The position numbers and the translations under genes are program-made. A DNA stretch of 64,000 nt, from positions 2,157,047-2,221,046 of the forward strand of contig WARS01000071.1 of assembly GCA_008933995.1 (NCBI GenBank). Reading direction: 5' to 3'. Source of the stretch: Datnioides undecimradiatus. Its lineage: Eukaryota; Chordata; Actinopteri; Lobotiformes; Datnioididae. Below the pieces are notes generated by a model. The model was not told the origin of the DNA. It saw only the letters and a program-made list of their open reading frames with translations, and did no database searches. Positions 47,901 to 57,658 of this stretch are shown here, in pieces. The stretch's first letter is position 1; each line of letters opens with the position of its first letter.

Positions 47901-50639
47901 AGCGAGAGCGAAAGATGCCGTTCAAAGAGCAGGGAGGAGGAATGGATACGTGCATCCAGAGAAGCTGCAAAAGCACAGATAAAATGAATTTTATTATTTG
48001 GAATAGCTCAGTTTAAATGACGTGAAATATTAACACAGCGATTCACACTGTTGCTGTTTGTAAATAAAGACACTGAGGTAATTTCCACTGTACGAGGGAG
48101 CTGCAGAATAATAAGATTCAGTGTTGGAAACAGAATTACTTCCCTGCTTTGCTCAGTTTGTTTGGCTGAGTGATGTTATCTGTCTCAGGTGGCACCAGAG
48201 AAGGACACAATTTGCCTGACAATGAGACTCCGGGTCTGCTTTGTTACATCGGCTAAACAACCAAATTGTATTAAAAAGAAGGGGGAGGAAATGAGCCAAA
48301 ACAATATGGATACGAGCGCGAAGAGTGACGTGCCGCAGCTGCAACGGGCGCTAATCAGTTTGAGGTCTGCGAAGGAAACAAAAACGGGCTCGGAGAGAGT
48401 TTCCTCACAGAAATCCGGCCCGTACCGAAGTCTTTCTCTGCGCTCTCTGCGAGAATAAACACCTGGAACAGGACACTGTGAAAAGAGGAGTGTAATTAAT
48501 GTCCGGCTGGATTCTAAATCAGCCAACCTCCACATGAAGAAGCAGGATCTGCTCGAACCGACCGCGAGTCAGCGTCGGTTTCGGCGTTTTGCTGCAGACA
48601 AAGGAGGACCAATTTCACAGCAGTGAGCTCATCAAATACCTACGAATAACATCGACGACGGCGACTTGAAAGAGGCGAAAGAGACGATTTAACACCAAAG
48701 AAAGAACTTAAATATAGTTTTGGATGAAGTTTTTGAATCTTCTTGTTATCCTCCGCCTGTTTTGTGCTGTTACAATGATTTAAAAAAAAACTGAATCCAC
48801 GGCATAAAAATATTAAATAATGCAACTTTACTGTATGAAATCCCCCTTTTTAAGGAAACGGGAGCCTCTCAGGCCTGGAGCTACCAGCCCAGTGTCCTTA
48901 GGAATTAGCTTCACATCCATTGCCAACGTCCACCTTCAATGCAGGAAGCACTTTATGTATCTTTATGTGCAGAAACAGGAATTGGGCATGTAGATGTTTG
49001 CGTGGTGCAGAAATTAATATGGGAATATTATTAATAATATATTATTGTCCCGCCACAATTCAACAAATAGAGTCATAACAGACTGAACCTTTCCTCCTCA
49101 TGGTTTCCTCTTCGCCTTCATCCCACGGCTCCGACCCCTCCTGAAATACTCCTGCATCTCTGTTTGGGTTGGCGATGGTTTCCTCGAGGTATCTTCAGGA
49201 ACGTGAGCGTGCAGGAGGAGGAAAAGCTGTTCTGTTGCTTTGGTTTTGGATGAATTTACAGCATGAGCTTTGTGTCTGTCTGTCGGCAGCGCTTGGAGTC
49301 CGCAGTCCGCCGGTATTAGCCTTCAGATTGGAGTTTGTTCGGAGGACCGAAGTAGTCTAAAGAGATTTGTAGAGAGAGCTGAGGAATTAGCTGGCAGCAG
49401 GGGGACAACGGAGTGAGCGAGGCAGTAAACCGTCTTTAATGGACGGCTAAATATTTCATGCTTATTTTGGAGATTGTGGAATTCCTGAAGTGCAGACAGG
49501 CAGCGCATGCTAACGGAGCAGAGTCTGAGAGATCAGCGTGTCTCTGCTGCATTTCAGGAAAGTAGGCAACGTGCACCGACGGGGAGGAAAACACGAGGAC
49601 TGACTGCTCGGCAACCGCGAGCAGCGTGCATCCACAGGAAAGCTCTGATGTCGGATCCACACTGTGCAGTCCCTGATGTGGATGAACTGGATATTGCCAG
49701 TTATCTGTCTAATTGACCTACAAAAGGATTAATAATGAGAATAACTAATGAAGTCGTTTAAGCGCCTTCCTCGGCGTTGCCTCGTTGGTCTGCAGAAGCA
49801 GTGACAGAAGGAGACTGGGAGCTAAAACAAACTTCAACAAACTGAAGTCTGTTTGCCAGTGAGTGCATGCAGCACTGATGAAGGCAGTTGGGTCATTTGC
49901 TCGTGTTGCATAGTTGATCAAACCCCACTCGTACAAACCCCCGATGAGACGGGTTAGATGTGTTTTTGAATGTTATACTTATTAAAATATCAGTTTAGAC
50001 CTGTTTTTATCACGGCATTAAGCTCTGATTAAAGAAAGCTTTGTTAAAAATACATAATCATATCATAAACATCATATCTTAGTGAAGTTTTCAGGATTGG
50101 ATTTGATTCGACCATCCGTTTTCCTACTTCCTGTCAGGCTGTGCTAATCTGAGACTGGCCTAATCAATTAACACTTCCTGTGAATTCATCACTAACTGGA
50201 CCACCAGCTCCAAACGTGTCCTCCTCTGTGAGCTCTTACGCTTTACCTCTTCGTCCTGTATCTGCCCGTTCCGTGTGCATGCAAAGCAAACGAGATGTTC
50301 CTAGAATGGAGACGGAAACGACGGTGATGCAAGTCCTGACGCGGTGTTGCGACTGTAGCGCTGCCCTAACGTTGCCCCCTGTGAAGCTAAATTAAAAAGA
50401 CAAATAGTTACACAGGGCGCGCTTCCTATACGTCCCTATGACGGGGGGGGGGGTACCAGAGTATCTCTGTTGGAAATAATCTTCGCACTGCACGTCGAGC
50501 TGTAGCTTCTCTTCGCTCAAGGCTCGCCTCTTCGTCCTTTCTTCTCCTGCCCTCTTTATTTTTCCCCACTCTTTCTTCTCTGCTGCTGCCAGGAGCCTTG
50601 AAACTCATAATTACAATGCAATTACAGTTTCAGTGAGTG
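47901..50639. other. Intron 1 block: nothing recognised
   Basis: AT-rich palindromic stretch at 49018-49048 and a G run at about 50443-50452. No recognisable genes or named repeats. Confidence 0.45.
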
Positions 50640-51400
50640 ACAGAGAGGGAGAACGACAGGAAGGGAAGGGAGAGCTACAAAGCGAGGTGGCGTGTGGAAC
50701 GGGGCTGAATATCAGGCGGCTGTTTCAATGGAGATAAAGAGCAAAAGGGACAGAGACAGAAGGCCAGAAGACAAGAGAGACCTGAGGAGACGTACGGAGA
50801 GAGACAAGATGTTCTGGAGGAGAGAAACAGACAGTGATGGAGGGTTTGGTTGGGTAGTCTCTGTCCCTGATGTAAAGAGAGGAGGAAAGCTGAACAGCTA
50901 TAAAATATTCTCTCTGAAGACTCTCCTGCCTACGAGCCTTCAGTATGCAGAGAGAAGGAGGGGTGGTGCGAGAGGGGAGAGAGAGAGGTGGAGGAGGAGG
51001 ACATGAAGGCAGAGGGAGAAGGAGGATTAAGGGAGATGAAGCAAGATAAAGACGAGACAGTGGAAGGAATAAAGAAGCAGGATGAGGCTGAGGGAGGAGG
51101 AGAGGTGGAGGTGGAAAGGTAGGGAGGAGGTAAGAGGAGAGGGAAGGATGGGATTAGGGACTGTAAAGGAGCTGAAATGTATACAGACAGTGAGGGGAGG
51201 CGGTTTAGGTGCAGGAAGAGAGGAAAGATGACAGGGAAGGAGGGAAGGTAGGATGAGAGGAGGCAGAGCTGGTAGGTAGGTAGGTGAGAAATGGGAAAAT
51301 AGGTTTGTGATTGGGAGCAAGAGGACACAGACAAAGGTGGAGGAGGAATGGAAAGGAGGAGGGAACAAGAAGAACGATGGAAAGAAGCTGAGAAACATCT
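50640..51400 (+). repeat. Long purine-rich tract (AGG/GAG-rich on + strand)
   Basis: About 760 bases dominated by A/G on the + strand with frequent GGAGG and GAGAG words. Minus-strand frames of 129-155 codons across it are Ser/Pro/Leu/Phe-rich artefacts. Confidence 0.7.
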
Positions 51401-52114
51401 GAAGAGTGCTCCACATCCAGGTTTTCCTGTCGGGTCAGTCGGTACATGTAATCATCCTGTAACCGTCCCTCCACTCTCAGAGCAGCTAAGGTGTTCATCA
51501 CACCTGTCGCTGCTAACATCAGTTTGAAGGCTAGGTGGCTAATTAGCAGCAGCAGGTTAAACAGCTCTGGCACAAAGTCTCGGTGTTTGTTTAGATGCTG
51601 GTGTGATCCTCGCTCTGCGGCGCCACGAACAACACGCTGCCTCGCGCTCCCCTGCCGGTGCTCAGCCTGCAACCTTCGACAAACACTTCACCAAACACAC
51701 CGTTTCCTCAGTGTGACATGACAGGAGGGTATCTGTTTAGCATGTCCTCCTCATTGTGCATGTGTGAAACATTCATGTTGGACGATCTGCAGCTTCTTTG
51801 CAGCAGCGTCCATGTTTCTGTCATTGGTGTCCAGCTGCAGGTTGTTGGGTTCGCTTGCAAATCCTCTTTTATTACAACTTGGAAACAGTTTTAAGAAATG
51901 AAAGACGCAGTAACATGACGTCTTGCAGCGACACTTTGACTTTTTATCCTTCTTCTGATGCTGCACTTTTCTGAACTTTCATTATGTGTGTTCAGTTTGC
52001 AGCTGTTAAGTCTCAACTTTAGACCGAGGCATAAAAATATCACAAAAATATACCAAAAGCAGCTTCGGCGTAGCTTCCTGAGACCTGCAGATGTAACGGA
52101 GAAGTCAGAAAGAG
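51401..52114. other. Intron 1 block between purine tracts: nothing recognised
   Basis: Mixed-composition intron; no domain-bearing frame or named repeat. Confidence 0.45.
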
Positions 52115-52440
52115 ACGGGGAACAAGTGATGAGGAGGAAGGATGCAAAGGAGGAAGGTGATGAGAGGGATGAAAGGATAAAAGAGTGAAAGACACAGATG
52201 TTGAGATGCAAGGGAATAGATGAGTGAGGAGAGAAGGGCGTCGAGTTTGGTGAACAGCGCCTGAAACTGGAGACCAAAATTAAAAAAAAGAGGACATGAG
52301 GAGGAGACGGAGAGAGGAAGAAAGGAGGGGATGTGTTGAGGAGAAAAGGGAGAGTGCAAAAGAGCCCGAGGCCAAACTGAATGAAGGGGGGAGAGAAGGG
52401 GGAGACAGGGAGAGAGAGATGGATGGGGGGAGGGAGGCGG
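52115..52440 (+). repeat. Purine-rich tract
   Basis: A third A/G-biased run on the + strand (GGAGG, GAGAGA, GGGGGAG words). The 204-codon minus-strand frame spanning 51891-52505 is composition-driven and has no recognisable domain. Confidence 0.65.
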
Positions 52441-54129
52441 AAATATTTGACTGCAATGCGTTTTTGTAAAGTTTTATCCAGGGCAGCTGAGGCAGAAGAG
52501 CCCACGGTGTGTTTTCAAGTCATAGAGGCAAAAATCTGCAGTTACAGCGACGGACACGCCCGACACACACGCACAAACGCACCACACACCGACATAACGC
52601 GCACACACACACACAGCCTCTGAGGTTTTTAAGACTTGACTGCGGCCCAAATGTGTTGTTCCTCCTCTAATGACGCCACTCCACTCGGGCCGCTGTTTGA
52701 AATCAGCCTAAAATCGCACATAATTGCTTTTAAACATCACAATTAAAAAGCTTATTAAATGCCGCTCGCAGAAGATGTTTGCATAAATGCCCCGCTGACT
52801 GAGGAGCTGAACCAAAGTGCTGTGTAGAAGTAACAGGGTGACAACAAGGCGGAGCTGGTCCTCGCTGTCTGCCTCGGGTGGAGCGTCCAAACCTGAGGCA
52901 GCATCCAAACCGGAGGCTGGAGGATCAGCGGGCTCCGCAGGTTCTTGTTCTTGGTCCGTAGTGACTGCAGGGTTCTCCTCCTTCTCTGGGATTTGTTTTC
53001 AGTAATGACGTTCGTCTGTGGCTCTTCCATCTTGTGAGAAACAGACTGGTCCTCAGCAGCTCTCCGGTCTTCTATTTACAAGACCTGGATTCTGATTCTG
53101 ATCCAGAATCTTGGTGCTGCCGTTGATCTGAACTCTTTTAGTTTATGTCGTCAGCAGAAACATCTGCAACTGTTTTCATTTATTATGTTTAATTCATTGT
53201 TTCCGTGCACCGCAGGGAATATCAGTCAAACTGATGCTGGGCTGTTTTGGTAAGATATAACATATATAAGAGAACTGTCACGGATGGACCGAGGGAATAT
53301 CGATCTAACAGGTGTTGGCTGACTCATTTTATGGATGGTGTTTATCTGTTTTTGCAGATCGACTCTTAACAAGTGTGCGCAGAAAGTTGTGTGTGTCCCA
53401 AAACATCAAAGAGTCAAGTATCAACCAAAAAAGCAACAGAGAGAGAGATGAAATAAAAATAAGTGCAACCCTCAGGGCAAACCAAACACTGGGCCATCAG
53501 ATAAGCCTTTGCTCCCTCCCGTCCACTAACAGACAGCTGTGAACTGAACCTGATAGAGACAAAACCGCAGAAACAGACCAACCATACAAAGCAGCAGCAC
53601 AAACAACAGGGTCGTGTCAGGCTGCAGAGAAAACAGAATCACTTTCCTCCTCCACAACCACTCAGACTCTGAGACAGGCAAATTTATTATATTGTTGTTA
53701 CAACTGCTAGTTATTCTGAGGTGCAATACATGATGTTTATCATCTGGACGCGGCTTCTAGGTCTCGTTAACGTTCAACAAATTGCCTTATTTTCAGGATA
53801 TTTGGTGTGAGAGTACAGATAAAGACCTTTCTTTATATTTTTATTCATATTTTCATGTGCTTTCCAATCAGATGGAGACTGGACTAATACCTGGAACCAT
53901 CACACCACCCCAAAACGTTGTTCAGTGCTCCAGTAAATAGGACGAACCATAAATGTGACTTAAAGGAAGATATTTCCTGTCTGGTTGTAAAACCCTTTGG
54001 CTCAGCGGTGCACCACAAAGCTAACGTTACGCTAGCAGGAACACCAATAACATGCCATACGGGTGGAAAAGAGTGAACATGATGTCACTGTTTTACACCA
54101 GCACATAATAATGGTATTGACTGGGTTTT
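52441..54129. other. Intron 1 3' block: nothing recognised
   Basis: Short CA-rich run near 52560-52617. No gene; ordinary intron up to the SINE fragment. Confidence 0.45.
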
Positions 54130-54265
54130 GAACCAGTCTAAGCTTCTGTTTTAGGCGAACGAGGGGTTAAACTGCCGGTTTTGATTCCCACAGTTGGCAC
54201 CAAAGTGAACAACATCCTCACTCGTGCAGCTGCAAGGTGCTTTGGATAAAAGCGTCCACCAGATC
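54130..54265 (+). mobile_element. tRNA-derived SINE fragment
   Basis: It has a box B-like GGTTTTGATTCCC (54177-54189) and ends with 'aaggtgctttggataaaagcgtc' (54234 onward), the hallmark 3' part of many teleost tRNA-derived SINEs ('gtcgctttggataaaagcgtctgc'). Sense orientation, about 250 bp upstream of oprl1 exon 2. The head is degraded. Confidence 0.65.
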
Positions 54266-54513
54266 TCATTTGAAGCAGCGATTTTTAGCAGCAGCACCTC
54301 ACAACGACACTCCCTGCATTACAATGGTACGATGCACCTGCAGCCGCACGGTGTGGCCCTGTTTGTTATGCAGGCCGCGGACGAGATTAAACCCCGCATT
54401 GCCTGCAGACACTTGATTAAGGTGTGTGTGACCGACGACGAAACGAACCGCCGGTCTCAGGTTTTCTCATTTGACTGAACTTCTGTGTTTCCTGTGCTTC
54501 GTCTCCCCCGCAG

Positions 54514-54601
54514 ATACACAAAGATGAAAACAGCCACCAACATCTACATCTTTAACCTGGCTCTGGCAGACTCTTTGTTCCTGGCTACTTTACCTTTCCA
54601 G
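54514..54601 (+). CDS. oprl1: Nociceptin/orphanin FQ receptor, coding exon 2 (ICL1 and TM2)
   Basis: The first base completes Arg70 (AG|A), followed by 29 codons, Tyr71-Gln99. ICL1 reads YTKMKTATN, and TM2 contains the NLALAD motif with D89 at position 2.50, the sodium-pocket aspartate of class A GPCRs. The acceptor is a C/T-rich run ending CCCCCGCAG at 54513. The donor is TTCCAG|GTATGA at 54601/54602, phase 0. At 88 bases this exon holds only the first part of what is one TM2-TM4 exon in mammalian opioid receptor genes (to my knowledge), so the intron after Gln99 is extra. The [20 protein letters not shown] string fits the opioid receptor family throughout. Confidence 0.93.
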
Positions 54602-56264
54602 GTATGACTTTAATCAACCACCTACACATGTGCAACACATTACAAAAGGATTCAAAGTGCCTCCATTTACCTTTTTACACTTTTTAGTCAGTCTGGAGAT
54701 TTAAGTAGCCACTTACATCCAAAGGTTCATAATCGTTAAAGAGAAACATTTAACATTTTGCAAAAACTTCATGTTCTTTGCTGCTGTGGTCCTTGGTCTA
54801 ACTTTTAACTTTAAATAGGCAGTAGTTAATCGTTGATTGCACAATGTAAAAGCTGAGTGGTTCCCTTTCACTTCACAGTACAGGTGCGATCCCCTCCTGA
54901 CACTGTGGATGACAGTTTGCATATAGCAAATAAAAGAGATCCAATTTTTGAGATGTTACAAAGCTGCAGAAAGCACCATTCAATCAATGTCGTCACCCTA
55001 GGTCAGTGTAAAGTTGGTTATTGAAGATAACGCCTACATGTCTGGGCCGGGTTCTGATACAACAGGATATAAAATCCTAGTTTTACCAAGTTTAACTGAA
55101 AAAAAAAGTTTAGTGTCGTTGGAGTCAAACACGAAGAAAATCTAAAAGTTGCCCACACAGAACTGGAAAGTTATGTCCTTTGACCCAAAAGATGCACACA
55201 TATATATTTACAAATACATATAAATGGAGAATAATAAGGGATCAAGTACTGCGCCTTGAGGCACCCCACAGAAAACATAGGCGATAGAGGTTTTAAAGAG
55301 GCTTTAAAGGCCACACAGATTTAAAACTGTGTCTGATATGAAAACCCAGTGCTTCCATTGTTGAGTCAAGATGGTCGAGAGAATCTAAAGCTGCAGTAAG
55401 ACCTGAAAACAATAAAACAAATGTTTGCCGCTAACTCTTTGATCCTTAAACCGAAGCTTAACAAAGAGTTCATTGGCACACGATTGTTAAGCTGCACAGC
55501 AACTTCTTTTTCAAGGAAGTTTCAAATAAACATTGAAAGACAGATCAAAAAATGTGGTTTTCTGAAGATTAAAAATGGCACTTGACCAGACAAAAGGGAG
55601 AAACTGGTAGCGTCCCAGACAATAGACTAGACTGAATAGAATATTTCATCAAAGAAATGGGCCGGAGGCTCGTCCACATCCAGGAGAAGGACGTCTTTCT
55701 AGTAAGGACCTTGGTTAGATGCTTTGTATTGACTGACTGCAGTGCTCGCGGGGTGCAAGGTGTGTTATAGCAAAGGTCAGGGAGAGCTCGAGAAGGAGGG
55801 ATAATTGCATTTCTAACAGCTTGAGATAAGAACTGGGTCAGGTCCCGTGTGGCTGATCATATCGAGGAGGCATCAGGACTCACGTTTCTGTTTAGCTACG
55901 GTTTCGGAAAACAGCTTCTCCCATTTTAATTTTTCCATCTTGAAGTTTTTTATGAAGGGAAAGATCCACATTTGCATTCTGCTTCATGGAAATGTGTCTT
56001 TATTGAGCTGATTTCATTGGTTCATCAAGCCTGAATTGCCGTTTTAGGCTTTCGGAGCAGGTGTAGAAGGTTTACACGATCAGAAATAAAAGAATAAAAA
56101 TGTGTTTGCTGAGAAACAGACGTCTGCCGGGGCATAATTTATATCCTGAGGATGAAAACGTGCATCACAGTTCACGGTACTGGAGAATGAATTAGAGGCA
56201 AATTGTGTTTATCATCAGAAAACTCAGTTTCTGTTTTATTTCTTTGGTTTCTGGATGTTCGCAG
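54602..56264 (+). other. oprl1: oprl1 intron 2 (1,663 bp, extra relative to mammals)
   Basis: Phase-0 intron between TM2 and ECL1, GT at 54602-54603 and AG at 56263-56264. It carries an antisense LINE relic (55195-55430) and otherwise nothing recognised. Confidence 0.9.
55195..55430 (-). mobile_element. LINE (L2/Rex1-like) reverse-transcriptase relic, antisense
   Basis: On the minus strand one segment translates as YVFCGVPQGAVLDPLLFSIY, matching the RT motif usually written GVPQGSVLGPLLF. About 130 bases upstream in the element is 'LTAALDSLDHLDSTMEALGF', matching the 'DLSAAFDTIDH' motif. Between and beyond them the frame is broken and the catalytic YADD block is not visible, so it is a dead fragment. 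Confidence 0.7.
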
Positions 56265-56447
56265 GGCACCGACGTGTTCTTGGGCTTCTGGCCGTTCGGG
56301 AACGCCCTGTGCAAGGCGGTGGTGTCCATCGACTACTACAACATGTTCACCAGCACCTTCACCCTGACGGTGATGAGTATGGACAGGTACGTGGCTGTCT
56401 GCCACCCTGTCAAAGCGCTGGACATGAGGACTCCTCACAAGGCCAAG
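56265..56447 (+). CDS. oprl1: Nociceptin/orphanin FQ receptor, coding exon 3 (ECL1, TM3, ICL2)
   Basis: It encodes Gly100-Lys160 (61 codons, 183 bases). [17 protein letters not shown] is the segment that identifies the NOP receptor: human NOP has [17 protein letters not shown], while kappa has a different ECL1. C115 (3.25) forms the conserved disulfide with ECL2, and D122 (3.32) in SIDYYNM is the ligand-anchoring aspartate. The DRY motif is at 139-141, followed by [19 protein letters not shown] in ICL2. The acceptor ends TTCGCAG at 56264. The donor is GCCAAG|GTAAAA at 56447/56448; both boundaries are phase 0. An intron directly after HKAK, before TM4, is also absent from mammalian opioid receptor genes as I know them. 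Confidence 0.95.
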
Positions 56448-57567
56448 GTAAAACCGTTTCATTTCAAAGTGAGATATTCACCTTTTCAAAACCTTCACAC
56501 CTCTTGTGTTCTCCCCGCAATGACAACTGACATCGGTTCAGACGTCAACAGTCTCTTCAGCTCACCTCAGCCATTGTTGTCAGGCCTCGCGTCCTTTAAA
56601 CTGACTTTGTGAGCTGTTGTTAAGCTGCCAGATACTGAGCTAAATAGCAAAATAGCGAAAGTTAAATAGCGAAATAGATGAGGGTGGACGTCGATGGAGA
56701 TGACTGGATTGAATATTAGGGAACAAATCACCTTTAAAAGTAAAAATGATGTTTGAAATGTTTGAAGAACACAACTGTGCGTGTGTGACATACCAAACAA
56801 CTGTGTGCAGTAATTGTAAATGCTGCAAACAAGTCCACAAGTCAAGGGTCTGTTCATACCTGCACGTTCTCAACTTCGCTTGGATATTCACGACATCATC
56901 ATCAGCAGAACATATGCATCTGTCGTTTGATGACATCTTAACACCTTTCAGCTTCATGAAATTAGCTTTTAGCATGGATTTTAGCATTTAAATCCAATCG
57001 TTCTGGTTCTTCTTGATTGCTGTGGTCTAAAGACCTCTCCAAAGGAAGCTGTGCAGACGCCACCACAGGCTTACTCCTCATCTCAGCTACAGGTCTGCAG
57101 CTCGAGGCTGCATTAGCTGCTGCTACCACAACACGCGTGAATCTGAGACCATACTGTACTGTACACATCAGGAGTGCAGAGCTGAGCAGGTGAAGAACTC
57201 TTTTAAGACGAACAGCAACTTCTCTCCTGGCGTCCGGTTTAAATGTCAGCAATAATGTGTCCCGTTGAGATTTACCACTTGTATTGAGAAGCAGGATTTG
57301 AGATGAACGAGGTCACCTCAGGTTGGACTCAGTGACGGTCTCTCACTTTGCACAATCCACATGGAAAAGGTCTGTTTTCACTCTGAAAACGTGAAAATAT
57401 CCGCCTCAGAAGTCAGACTCTAATAAAAACCGTTGTTTTCCTCCTAAATGTCATGCCAATCGTCATTTTTAAGATATAGACTGCTGGACAACGTTTATTA
57501 AAGAATGCATTTTACTGTGTGACCTCCTGTCTCTGTCTCTATAAGTGATGCAGCATCATGTCCTCAG
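56448..57567 (+). other. oprl1: oprl1 intron 3 (1,120 bp, extra relative to mammals)
   Basis: Phase-0 intron between ICL2 and TM4, with GT at 56448-56449 and TCCTCAG ending at 57567. No repeats or other features recognised inside. Confidence 0.9.
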
Positions 57568-57658
57568 GTGGTGAATATCTGTGTGTGGGTACTGGCCTCA
57601 GCCTTTGGTGTCCCGGCCATGGTCTTAGGAAATGTAGAGGAGGAACAAGAGCATAACA
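57568..57658 (+). CDS. oprl1: Nociceptin/orphanin FQ receptor, coding exon 4 (TM4 and start of ECL2)
   Basis: It encodes Val161-Asn190 plus one base of the next codon (91 bases). VVNICVWVLASAFGVPAMVL is TM4, with W167 at position 4.50 and the conserved proline P176. It is followed by the acidic ECL2 start GNVEEEQEHN. An acidic ECL2 is expected for the receptor of the basic peptide nociceptin (family knowledge). The donor is AACA|GTAAGT at 57658/57659, phase 1, the same phase and place as the last coding intron of mammalian opioid receptor genes. The next exon, carrying the ECL2 cysteine through TM7 and the tail, is not recognisable before 64000, so the gene is truncated by the window, not broken. 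Confidence 0.92.

Larger units (their letters stand above)
5620..54513 (+). other. oprl1: oprl1 intron 1 (about 48.9 kb)
   Basis: It is bounded by GT at 5620-5621 and by the pyrimidine-rich acceptor ending CAG at 54511-54513, in phase 2. It contains all repeats and candidate elements listed between these points. I recognise no other gene on either strand. The longest open frames inside it (for example 165 codons at 10881-11378) match nothing known to me and are about as long as chance allows in this much sequence. Confidence 0.88.

Noticed and set aside
51205-52505. Minus-strand open frames of 129-204 codons
   Set aside because: They cross pyrimidine-strand low-complexity DNA and are Ser/Pro/Leu/Phe-rich by composition only.
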